A DNA stretch of 64,000 bases, taken from contig JADHZB010002012.1 of assembly GCA_015657535.1 (NCBI GenBank), positions 32,950 to 96,949 of the forward strand. The letters run 5' to 3'. Origin of the DNA: Nephromyces sp. MM_2019. Its lineage: Eukaryota; Apicomplexa; Aconoidasida; Nephromycida. Position numbers and translations under genes: made by a program. Under the pieces are notes generated by a model that did no database searches, was not told where the DNA came from, and worked only from the letters and a program-made list of their open reading frames with translations. Positions 24,925 through 36,900 of this stretch are shown here, one piece after another; the first letter of the stretch is position 1; every line of letters starts with the position of its first letter.

Positions 24925-27900
24925 CAGAAAAGACTAGTTTGTCGTCTTTTTTTTTACAGAAGAAGCGCTTTAGTGCGAGATAACTTCTCACAATCTAGAC
25001 AATTACTAAAACTGCTACATAATCAGTGACTTTCTCTGTATAGTTGCAGTGCGATTGAAACTTATGAAGCAGATAATGTTTTATAGGTTTTTTTATATCT
25101 ATTTTACTAATCTCTTGATTTTTACTGCCTTCATCACTGGGTTTTTTTTTATGCGTTAAAGTGATTTTTTTTGCACATTGGAACTGTTGAGGATGTTGCG
25201 TTATATTTCTAAGCTGTGCGGCTAGGAAAAACATTCCTAGGAGAGTGATGAATACGTAGTAAAATGGATGAAAAGCCATCCATCCTTTATAAATAAAAAA
25301 AATGGATATAGAATTACTCGGTTGATCTTGTAGGTACTTTTTAAGAGTTTAAAATACCTGAGAATGTATGAAATTTAAATATTTATTTATCTCATTAAAA
25401 TACTAGAATATTATCTTTTTTCGTTTGAAGAATGTGTATTTAATACAATTTAGCCCTCCTACAAGGCATGATTGTCGCTAGTGTTGAACTTTTGAAATGC
25501 TTTTTACTCATTGGGGGTGACTGAAATGTGTTTGTCTGGGCTGCTTTTGAAGGAATAATGATGTTATTTCGCATATTAAGCTAAGCTGGGTAGTGCATCT
25601 TGTTTTTTTTGGCTGCGGAATTGTACTGTAATTGCTTTGAATATAGAATTTAGATGAAGATGTAAATTATGCGCATTTTTTCCTGGTTTTTAATCATTAT
25701 TAGCGCGTTTAACATGTCTAGGGTGAAGATTTTTTTTCTTTTATCTGGCGTCTATTTTTGCGATAATTGTGTTAGGATGCAGAAGATATCTTAACATGCG
25801 CATTTTTGTCTTTATTTTTTATTTATAGCATCTATTCTTATGACTATTGTGGTTGGATGGAAAAACTGCTTTGATATATTCGAAGATTACTCGAGTCTCT
25901 TTTGGTTACAACTACAGTATTATGTTTCTAGTTGTGTATCATAACCTAAAAGGAACTATGAATTTTACTTTTTTAGGATTTTATCATCGAAAAAGAAGCA
26001 GATAAGGCGTTAAGCCTTGTAATTTCCGTTTGCTGATTCATTTGAAATCCTTATGAATGCGTGCTGACACTGTGTAGATTTAATGATTGAGAGAGGATGT
26101 TTCATGCATGACATTTACACCCTCTCATGTCTTGATGGTGATAAGATTTTGATCTAAAAAAGATAATATAAAGCGTAGTATTTTAAGCCCAAATATCTAC
26201 TTCTAAGCAGATCTTTGCTATCCTCCCAATGTTAGCATATTAAAAGCCTTTCTGATATCTTTAATCATGTTTTCTCTATTCCAAATAGCGTTATAAAGCT
26301 TAGAAAAAGCACTATTCTTAGAAATATAAAAAAGATGGAATTTTTCATAGATTAACAATGTAAAGCTCTTCTTAGTTCAAACTCATAATAGAGATGAAGT
26401 AAGTATATATATATATATCTTCAGGAATTAGTGCTGTGTGCATATAAGAATAATATATAGTAGGTACTGTAAACGATAGGTATTAAATTACAGCATAGCA
26501 ATCATGTATAGATCCTTAATGATTGCATAGCATTAATGCTTCCCTAAGATTTATTGAATCTGCTCACTTAAGCCCAAATAATGCAGATATTCTTGGGCTT
26601 CTAGTTTTGATATTTTTATATTAAGAAAATTGAATGATTAGGAAAAACATGTTTGCTATGATTTATCTTCTCCCCAATATCACCCTCACACCCCCCATGC
26701 TTGCGAAATATCACCCCATCCACCTCCCCCACGCCCCTTACCCCCCTGCTCTTCGCAGTTCTTTTTGTGAATTGACTGGCAGGTTTTGCTGCTTAATCAT
26801 CTAAAAGCATCTTTTTGCTACGAACTTGCTGAGGGATATTTGCGTGCGCATATTGCTAGCAAGTATTCTTCGCAGGAGATTTCATACGTGGTATTTTATG
26901 AACTTCTTTCTATATGTTTTTTAAAAGTCGGAGAGCGAGAAAATAATCTTTTCTTGTAGAGATTTCCTCCTTTTCTAACATTTCATCCAAATTAGCTTCC
27001 AACTTTGTAGCATTTATTATGTTTTCTCTTTGTGAAGCAAACCCATGTGATTTGCATTTGGTGCGTCAACTGTCTTCAGTGTGTGTGGAAGACATAGCTT
27101 CTTTGTAGTATATTTAATGAAGCTTTTTTTAGGCTTTCATCCTCAACTGCTTGTTCTTGCTCTTGATTTTTGTGTGTGTAGCTTTTTTCATATTTTGGCG
27201 AATATTCATTTGGGAGTGTGTGTGTTTTTTGAAGTCACCCTGATTTGCCTACAAAAATTCTTTGCTATCTAAAGAGGGTTATGTGTGTGCAATTTATTTT
27301 TTTGTGCGTTCTGATGATGTAATAACCTCAAATATAAATTAAGCGAAAGAGAGGATCCTAAATTATATTGACACTAGTGTAAAAAGATATGTGTGCACTG
27401 AATTTTTTTCACACGCGTGTGTGTTAAGCATTTCCAACGGCAGTTTTGCTATGCTAAACTTTTACTTGTGACGCTAAACTTCTAGCCTGGCTTATCATCT
27501 GTGTCGCTTGAATTTGTCCATTCAAAAAACATAAGTCCCATCATTTTACTGAGAAGTTTCTTGGCTTTTTGACTTGTAGCATGAGTGATGATGCTAGTGC
27601 AAGCTATACATTTACTGAATGCTGATACTCCTTATCCTTCTTTCAACATCCAAAAATCCTACCTGTTCAGCTAGTGCTCGCTTTGAAGCTGTACTTTTGT
27701 TTTACGCTATCTTCAATAAATTTACGCTGTAAATGCTGGAAGAATTCGCTCCAAAGTTTGGATAAATTATATATATTTCCTCTGTTTTGTTATACTGTGC
27801 CGATCCCTCCTTTACAGTGCATATCTGTGTGTTTCTGCTCATATATGAGCAACCAATACCCTCATGTATTTCTTCCCTCCCCTGTGCGATAATCTTCAAG

Positions 27901-27969
27901 AAATCTGTTCTCTCACCGTTTCTACTGTGAATTTTTTTCTTCTTCTTTTACAGAATTTAACCCATCAAG

Positions 27970-30900
27970 ATGTCAATCTCGGGGGGTACTACTTCTTTGT
28001 ATAAGCCATGTTCAAACACTGCTATTGCAGGCCAACCTGCAGGTGCTCCTCCAAGTCCTTTTAGTGGCACTGGGGGGGGCTCGCTATCAAATCCCCACCA
28101 AAATCGCGATGTTTTCTCTGGAAATCTACCAGTTGTAGGGAGCTCACCCCACTTCACTGAAATCTTCATCAAAAATCTCCCAAAACAAGCCACAGAATCC
28201 GATATTTGCAGACTTTTTACTCCTCATTGTCAAGTAGAGAAAGTAACAATTCGTCATGGTTTAAAGGATGCTCCAAATACAGCGAATGTGTTTGTATTGT
28301 TGGGCGAAAGAGTGAAATCTGAAGTGATAAATAAGCTGAAAAATGAGCTATTTTATAGTGAGTTTTTGAAGGAATGCGTGTGTTTACTAGAGAATTTGAG
28401 GGAAACGTTGGAGGGTTATGTCTTGAGGTTTGGGTGGTTGCTTGGGGATAAGCTTGTTTGGGTGATGGGGTATATGTGTGCGTGGGTTAATTTATAGCTG
28501 TGTGTGTAGATTAATGTGTAGATGTATGCGTGTGTGCATTAATATGTAGGTGTGTGTGTGTGTGTGCGTGTTGATTAATTTGTAGATTTGTGTTTGTGTG
28601 TGCGTGTGCATGTGTGCATCAAAATGTATATGTGTGTGTATTATAGTATACATGTGTGTGCGTGTGTATCTGTGTAGTAAAGTGTATATGTATATGGATG
28701 TATTTTTATTAAACCTGTAATATCATGTGCACTGCAGTCCATACTACAGTGCAAATTACAGTGAATATCAAAACGAGAGAATTTGCTATAGACGTACTCA
28801 ATTGTGTGTTAATTATGGCTGATGAAGAGGGAGTATATTTCCTGTTTTTTAGCGAATTGTATGAGGCTTGAAGCTTTTGTATCTTCGGTGCTTAATAGAG
28901 CGAGTTTTTGGTATAGCTTTTTTAGGTTTTTTATGTTTTCATTGGCCTTATCATGTGTGTTTCTGAGCATATTCTTCGCCTTTTCGCACACGAAATACTT
29001 CTTGCAGATGGACGCCCTTTGCGGATTGAAGTTAGAACTTCCAAGTTTCCAGAGGATGATGGCCACAGAAAGCCTTGGTCTGGTAGAGGATCTGAGGCTG
29101 GTGGTTCAAGGAGCCGAGAGCGAAGTAGTGGAAGGATGCAGGTGTGTGTATGTGTGTTTTTGGAACTTAGGGTGATTACATGAAGTGGGATTGTGTGTTG
29201 GTGGTTCGCAGGAAGTAGTAGTGTGTGTGTATTGAGTGCTTATATGTGGTGGGTGCGTTAGTCTCTTGTGAGAGCTTGCATGAGGAGTGTGTATCGTCCC
29301 TGATTATGCTTTTTCGTTGCATGATGTGTGTCTATGCCAGAGTGGGTGATTTTAGCTAACAAAGCTTTCACTTGATCTGTTCAGCATTGTTTTTCTTTTT
29401 TTTATAGTGAAATGCTCAACTACATATTTTTTGAGGCGAGTTTTTGCTTATCTGTATGCTTGTCATGCTCATTCTTCCTTGTGTGTTAACTACTGGTGTG
29501 TGATACATTATTTATAGCTCCTGATCTGAGGACTGCAAGAACCGTTTTCATATTTTTACCTTTTTTTTTGCATGCTTTGCTTGATCTGCCTTCTCTGGAG
29601 GTTATTTCTAGAACGGAAGACCCCTCTTTTTTTGTTTTTGAAGATTTTATACTTTGTTGATTAGAGGTTAATTTCTGAGTGTGTGTGCTTTCTCCTTCTA
29701 CTTCTCCTTCTCCTTCTTTTATTAGTATTTTCCGTGTGTGTGCTTCATAATTCGAAGGACATTCCCAATTTTTTGTAGAGAGTTTCTTTATAGTGTGTGT
29801 TATTCTGCTTTCTGATGTTTTCTATTATTTAGGGAGGAAGCAATGGGTCAAATTTAAGTAGTGGGCGCAGCACGCCGTATAGAAACAAGGAGAACTATCG
29901 CTCTTCGCACCGAAACGATGATGTAAGTTTCCTCATAAATGTGTTCAGTATTGTATGCAAAATCTCTTCATGCTATGTTGTTATCCCTTTTGTTCTCTTC
30001 AGTATAAGATTTGCATAGAAAAACTCTGGATTCTTTGAGGAAATTGCCGCTATTGAAGATATGGAGATTTGCAAGAGCAAATCTCTCTTTTTCTTCTGAA
30101 ATAGCGTGTGTGTGTTGAATGGCTTGAATCTAAAGGCTGAGTATACTTTTTCCTTTTTCTATCTAATGTTTTGAAGATGAGATAGAGTAAGAGTGTGCCT
30201 TATAGGCGCGCAGCCGCGCATGCGTACAAAAGCACACACACACCCAGACACTCGTGCAAAAGCATGCTGAAAAACTCACACTCACACGTACTTACTGTTG
30301 CATCCGGTGTTTCTATGCCGAGTAAAGATAACCAAAGACTCATTCTACTACCTGTTCTCTGCGTTAGCTTACTACTCTAACACACACTCTCCTGGCTTAA
30401 ACTAGCCTTCATCCCCTACCTGTATTTTTCCTGTGCTCTGTGTTATCTTACTATTCTAGTGCACATTTTCCTGCCATGCTTTCAGCGTGGGGGTTCAAAG
30501 CGGCAACGTTTCAACATAGAGAGGGATGGAAAGTATGAAGAAGGAAGACGTGGAGATTCTCGATTAAATGGAAGAGGAGGAACTCATATGGATAAGGAGC
30601 TTCCTGGCAGTAGTTCTGTAGTAGGAGAAGCTTCAGGCTTTTTTCCAGTGAGTGTTTTGCTTAGAGTTTAGCGAAAGTCGTAGATGGGAACTGTTTTGTG
30701 TGTGTTTGGCTGAAATATGTGCATTCTACTGTGCGTGCATGGCAGTGTTAGATCCTATGATTGTTCGACACATTAGTTCTTGAGTACAGTGGGTTTTTAT
30801 GTGTACTAATTAGCCCCTACTGGAGCATTTCTATGCGTTGCAGTTTGTGTGCTATGCTGAATTGCGTGCTCAAATCTGTGTGTTTACGGAAGCTTAGCAT

Positions 30901-33900
30901 GCTAGGATTTCTTTTCATAGTACTTCTTGGGTACCTGAGTGTGTTTGCGTACTAACTAGCCTCTACTGGAATGTGTGTATATGTATATGTGTATAATATC
31001 TTCGCCTATATAATCGAAACACCATTTTTTCTACGTGTCCTCCTCATCTCATGTATATTCAGGGTTCTACAGCATCAAACTCGGGCCAGTTTTCCTCCTT
31101 AGAAAAAGATGTGAAGCCAATAACTATCCGCCTTTGCGATATAATTCGCTCAGTAGCTCCGTATGTATTCAATAGAACTCCGGTCGCTGATGATCCTCCT
31201 GTCAATGCATCGAGTGTGAGTGCTGCTCCAGTAGCTCCTCCCCCAGTAGTAGCACAAACTTCAATAGTTCAGCCTACTGGTGGACTTGCAGCACCTCCTG
31301 TTTCTCAGGCTCCTGCGATACCACATTCTTCAGCACCTGCTGCTCAGCCTTCTGCAAGTATGATGCCCTACTTGCCTGGTAAGTGGGATGAGATTTGAAG
31401 GTGTTTTGTGTGTATGTGGTAGTTTTTGACATGAGATGGATGGTATGTTTTATGGGTGTAGTAGGTTTTGGAATGAGATTGATGGTATGTTGTGAGAGTT
31501 GTGTGTGTGTGGTAGTTTTTGGAATAAGATTGCTAATATTTTGTAAGACACTTGTTTTTGCCATTTTTTATTTGCCCTTCCAAGAGCTTTAGAGTGTTTA
31601 CGTCGCAATCATTTTGTGTGTGCGTAATTTTCAGGTGTGCCACAGTTGCAGCCACAAAATATCCCATTCGCTCCTTCGCCTACCTTTCCTGGCGCTGCTG
31701 ATGCGTCATCTTCGCTTCCAGGCATGATGGCTTCTTCGCTCCAACAGCAGTCTCAGCTCAAGCAAATCCCCCAACATCTCACCTCTCTTTCTCAGCAGCA
31801 AGCAGAAACTTCACAGCATATCCAGCAGCTTCAGCAGCAGCTTCAGCAGCTGCAGCAGCTTCAGCAACTTCAGCAATCGCAGTCTCAGCTCCTTTCTCCT
31901 GAGTTTCTAGCTTATCAAGCATCATTACAGAACAATCAGCAAAATCAGCAGATTAGAGATAACATGCGGGTAGTTGTATGTGTGTGTTGTTGGGCTGAGA
32001 AATTGTTGGGAGGGGACATATATGTGGTGATTATTATGGTAGGCTTTGTGGATGTGTGCTTGTAGCAATCTCGTTTATCTTTTCGGAGCTTCGTGGGATG
32101 CTAGTAGTATGTTGGATTAGCATATGTTGCTTGAATGTGCTGCAGTGTGTTTGATTGCTGTGTACAGGCTAAGAATGCGCCTGGGTGTGTGATGAGTGTG
32201 TGTGCACTGCTTGAATCTGCTGGAGTGAGCTTGATTTGTGTGTGCACTGTTGGAATCTGCGCAGTGTGTTTACTAGCTGTTTTCGAACCCTTCGCAGTTT
32301 TTCACGAATTTCTTAGCCCATAATTGTGCGAAAGTTTTGAAGCTGTCTATAGAGTACAAGTGTATGTATGTACTCGGCAAGTCAATTTCAAGCTACTACA
32401 CCACTTTGTGTGCTTGCAGGAAAAATAGACTTTGCAATTTAGTGGTGCTTTATGGCATGAGTGTGCTGCGTAGTGAAGATTCTGCACACTACGTTTGCTT
32501 GCATTTTTCGCTTTTACTTTGTATATGCACACAATGTGGATATGATCTTGACGCACACAACTCACTGGATAGCATACTTTGCTCTGTAGAGTTTGTCTAT
32601 TTGTGTGTGCAAAAAATTGGACTTCTTCAAGCGATGTGGAAGGTTTTCTGATTGAATCACAAGCTTTGAGATGATGTGTTGGTAAATGTCCGAATGATTT
32701 GGATTTTATGGCAAATTTCTTGCAACAAATGAAAATACAGTTTTTTTCCTACCTCTTCATACTCTTTATTCACACCTCTACAGTATAGATGCATGTAACG
32801 GCTACTGCTATAGAGTAGATGGGTATGGAGTTGATGTGCGTAGAGTTGACGTTCATACACTTGAAAAGTCGCGCTCAGCTCAACCCTCACCTAGCCCAAC
32901 CCTCAAAGCTTAGCTCAACCCTCATACCCAGCTCGACCATCAGACGCCCAACCCTGACATCCCACCCAACCCTGACAGACACACCCCATCCCTCACCCAC
33001 CCATCCCCTACCCTCCACCTAACGCATCCCCCCCCACCCCCCCACCCCACGACTCACCACTACCCCCCTCTACTTGTGTGTGCGCTATACTGCACTAACA
33101 GCTCACTGACATCCCCTCTCTCCCTCTCTTTCTCCTCCCCCCCTTAGCTCCCAATGACTCCCCTACAGTCTACCAGCTCTGCCTTGGGCACTACCCCTCC
33201 AGCCAGCAGCTCTGCAGCTGCTTCTGCTGAGAACTCTGCTGCTGTTTTCTCTGCTCCTACGCTTCCCTTCTCTGCCGCCTCTCTTAACAGCTTCACTACC
33301 TCCCCCCTCTCAGCAACTGCTAATGCTGCGATTAGCTCTAGTTATACTACTCCAGCTAGTAAGGCTAATACTAGTGTGTCTGTAGTTACTACTAGCGCAA
33401 TGGGAGCAAGTGCTTCGTCTTCTTCTGGCGAAGTTTATAACAAGTTTTCATCGAAAGGCAATGCTTCAGTGAAGGGCGCGTTTCCTGGGGGAGTAGTGTG
33501 GCAGGGGCTTCTCGTTAGGAAGTCAAAGCGATTTGTTAAAGTGAATGCCTTTGCAATTAGTGGGAAAGTTGGAGCATATTTAAACGTAAGTTTTGTGTGT
33601 GTTTTGAGTGGGCGATTGAAGGATATTTAGTGTGTGCATGCGTGTTTTGAGTTGGAGATAAAGGAATATTTTAGTGTGTGTGTTTTGAGTTGGAGATAAA
33701 GGAATATTTTAGTGTGTGTTTAATTGTGTGATGCAAGGGTATTTTTAGCGTGTGATTGTTGCCTTATGGAGAAATGGTTACTTTTTCTAGCGTTTTTTTT
33801 GTGCAATTTACTGCAGTATCATGTGTGTGAGTAACTCTAGCGACTTTCAGGGTTTGATTTGGCACCTATTAGTGTGTGCATGATACCTATGTATGTGCCG

Positions 33901-36900
33901 ATAATTGCTGAAATATAGCGTTTTCTCTGGCCTTTTTCGTGTTGCATCTCGTTGCTGCCTTCGCTTTCTTGCTTAACATATTTAGATTGCAGGTTTGGCT
34001 GAATTTTTTGTGTTTTCTTGCAGCATTCTAGCATTTTGATAGGTTAGGCTTGAAGGAGTTGTGTGCATATAGCTCATGCTAATTCCTCTTTTGAAGTGTA
34101 TGTTAAACCCTGGTTAGAGGCTTATAGTGAGCTTGTTAGCTGCTGTAACTGCCAAGGATAAAACCAAGCTCTTCGTTTCTTTAAGCTAGATTTTGCAATG
34201 CGAAGATGCGTTACGATAGCGCCGTAGGATTTTCTTTGAGCTGCTACGGAAACTGCTTTTTCTATGAGAAACCTGTGTATGTCCTGTCACTGAAGCTATT
34301 GGCTTGGGTGACGTGCCTCTTAGGTTTTATCGTAGCAGTTTTTTGACGGCAAATCTATGCAGCTTCTATTTGACATTTTTCGTTTCTTTTAGATGACATA
34401 TGGTGTTTTATGCTGCTCAGAGACGCCATTTTATGCTGAAAAATATTCTTGGGTGTTGATTGCTGTTTTGTGGTGGTTTTGTGATCTCAGTTGTCATACA
34501 CAGCCTTTGCCATGGCTGTCTCCCAATGATTTCGCGTGTTTTTCGCAATTTTCGACATTTTCCCTCTTTTTGCGGGGTCTTCCTGCTTCTAAATTTGCCT
34601 CTTTTGTGTTTGGTTTTTTTTCCATTCTTTTTGGCAGAACATTGAGAGGATTAATATGGAACATCAGATGTTGCTTCAGCAGGTTATCCAGCAGCAGCCT
34701 TTGGCAGGTGAGAATACATGGCAATGTCAGCGGTTTAGGGCTTAAGGCTCTCTTAAGCTTGATAATCGGAGTGTGTTGAGAAACTTTGGTCGTGCTTAAT
34801 GGTGTCTGGTTTGGCATACATGCTTCCTTTATCTGTTTCACGCTTTTTTTTAAAGGGGTATGTTGGCATGGATTTGGTTTGTGGATGTGAGTGTGTTGGT
34901 ATAGATGTGGGTGAGTGGGTATGGATCTGTGTTTGCGTTTGTATGGGTGTGTGCTGGCATGAGTGATCTTTTTTTTTTGGCGTTTTCTCTCCTCTTCGGA
35001 ATATCCTTAGCTTTTAAATGGCTAGGTATATGAAGGAATGATGAAACCTAGTCATTAGATAGCTTGTCTCCCTGTAACTGTATTTATTTGAGGCCATGCT
35101 TATTGATTGCTTATTAAGGTATACACGTTTCTGTGTAATATGCTGTGTGTGTGATTTATAGGATATATATATTTCTGTGTGATTTATAAGCTATGTGCGT
35201 AGGTGAGTTGTTGCAGGTGTTAGCATACACTGGTTTATGCTCTTTCATCCTCTTGGCAGAATTTTCCACTATTTCCTCATTTTTTGAGAATTTCCTTCTA
35301 GCATCACGGGAATCACTCTGATTTAGAAGCTATGCTGTTTGAATGATGAACTATAGTATATATATTCGCGCGCATCCCACCAGTTAAGCCTATGGAATAG
35401 AAACTGTTGGGCTGTTGTGACAGTATGTATAATAATCTACCGTTAGTATATCAATACACATTATATGCAACTTATGGTGAGTTTATGATAGTTATTTTTG
35501 TTTTGTGGTGCAGTGTGTTATTTTGAGGCTGCTTCAGAGGAGGAAGAGGCCCCATTTGCTCAGTTTATAAGCAGCTTCAGTTCCAAGGATAAGGTGGGTG
35601 GGTTTTTTTTTGGTTGCTAATTTTTGTGGTATTTGGTACTTTCAAAGTTCAAATGGATTGATTCTTCTAGTCTGATGTAGCTTGTTGGTATGTGTGTTTT
35701 TTTTTTGTTTCATTCAAATTTTGGTTATTTTTCCTCCTATTTGTTGCTGTTTTCTGCAGGATGTCTACCTCCTCTAGTTTACCTCTCTTTTATAAATTTT
35801 TTTTCGTTTTTCTTCCTGCCAGCATCCTTGTCGGTTTCTTGTGATTTCTCGCTGGTTTTTTAACTTTTCTCTTTGACATTTTTCCTTCCTCGTATTTTTG
35901 TCAGAGGGCTTGTTAACTTCGAGGTTTTCTTCCCTGCTTGACTGCCTTCCTACTTTTATCCTAACTTGGAACCACTAGTCATTTTTTTTTTTGCATTTTT
36001 CTATTCATTATTTAACTCGCTTTCCCGCCGAAGTTTTTGTCATTAAAATGCACGCGCACGTACACCTACCGAGGTAAAAAAAGAAGAGCCCGGTTTTCCG
36101 TGCTTAGAGCAAAAAGCGTGATTTGTCGTTGACGGCTTTTTTCAGAGGCCTGAAATGGTTTTTTCTGGTGGAATTTATGGTTTTCTTTGTATAGACGAAA
36201 AATTTGGGAAGAAGAGGATATTAAAGCAGCCAAAAAAGATGACGATGAAGGAGAAGAGAAAAGCAACGAGTAGTTTGCTGATGCCAGTGCTGTGATCTTA
36301 TGAATGATGCAATGACGTATATATAATGAGGTTTTTATTGAGTTTCCCCTTTTGCAGTGGATTTTTTGAGGTTTTTTTTAAAATTTTGAGATGTGCAAAA
36401 ATGAGTTATCATGAAGACGGCATGCCGTACTATATACAAATAATGTGTGTGTTTTTTCCTGTTCAACTACTCCAAAATATTTCAGGCAGGATCAGCTGTG
36501 ATTCACCCTTATTGTTTGCATTTAATTGCTCCCGGGACTTCCGTTTACACTCTTTTTAAGAACCATTTACCTTCTAACAAAGTGTAAGTTTTTTTTTTGG
36601 TAAAAATTGATTGAAAATCGGTAGGGAACTAGTGAAGTAGATACTGGAGGATAAATTAGCGGTTATAAGCAACCTGAAAGCTGGCAATTACTCTAACTCT
36701 CCTTCTAATTTTGACCTTGTAAAGAAGATAGCAGGGCTGCGAGGCTTTCCTGCATATGATACGCATTTCCCTAGCTCTTGATGAAAAGAGGATGCATATC
36801 CTCTTCAAATTATTTGGACTAGTGTTAAATTTATTGGATTTTTTTGGTGAATTAGATGAAAACTTGGAGAATGATTTTCTCTGTAATCGCCGCTATTAGA

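Larger units (their letters stand above)
16889..27969. other. Eleven-kilobase stretch with no supported gene
   Basis: Lies between the NDH2 stop and the start of the RRM-SPOC gene. Open frames are mostly below 115 codons and unrecognised; the only longer one (24403-24924) is listed separately. The region from about 21.3 to 24.2 kb is less AT-rich by eye and has short open frames on both strands. TGTGTG tracts on the plus strand at 17-21 kb and 26.8-27.5 kb match the sense-strand bias of known introns. The last stretch before 27970 ends in a pyrimidine run and TTTTACAG at about 27953, which could be the acceptor of an intron in the 5' untranslated region of the next gene. A short TA microsatellite is near 26405-26420. 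Confidence 0.45.

Noticed and set aside
36573..36590. Stop codon for the RRM-SPOC gene at GTGTAA
   Set aside because: The TAA overlaps the donor GTAAGT at 36584; splicing to 37527 completes the last SPOC strand in correct phase.
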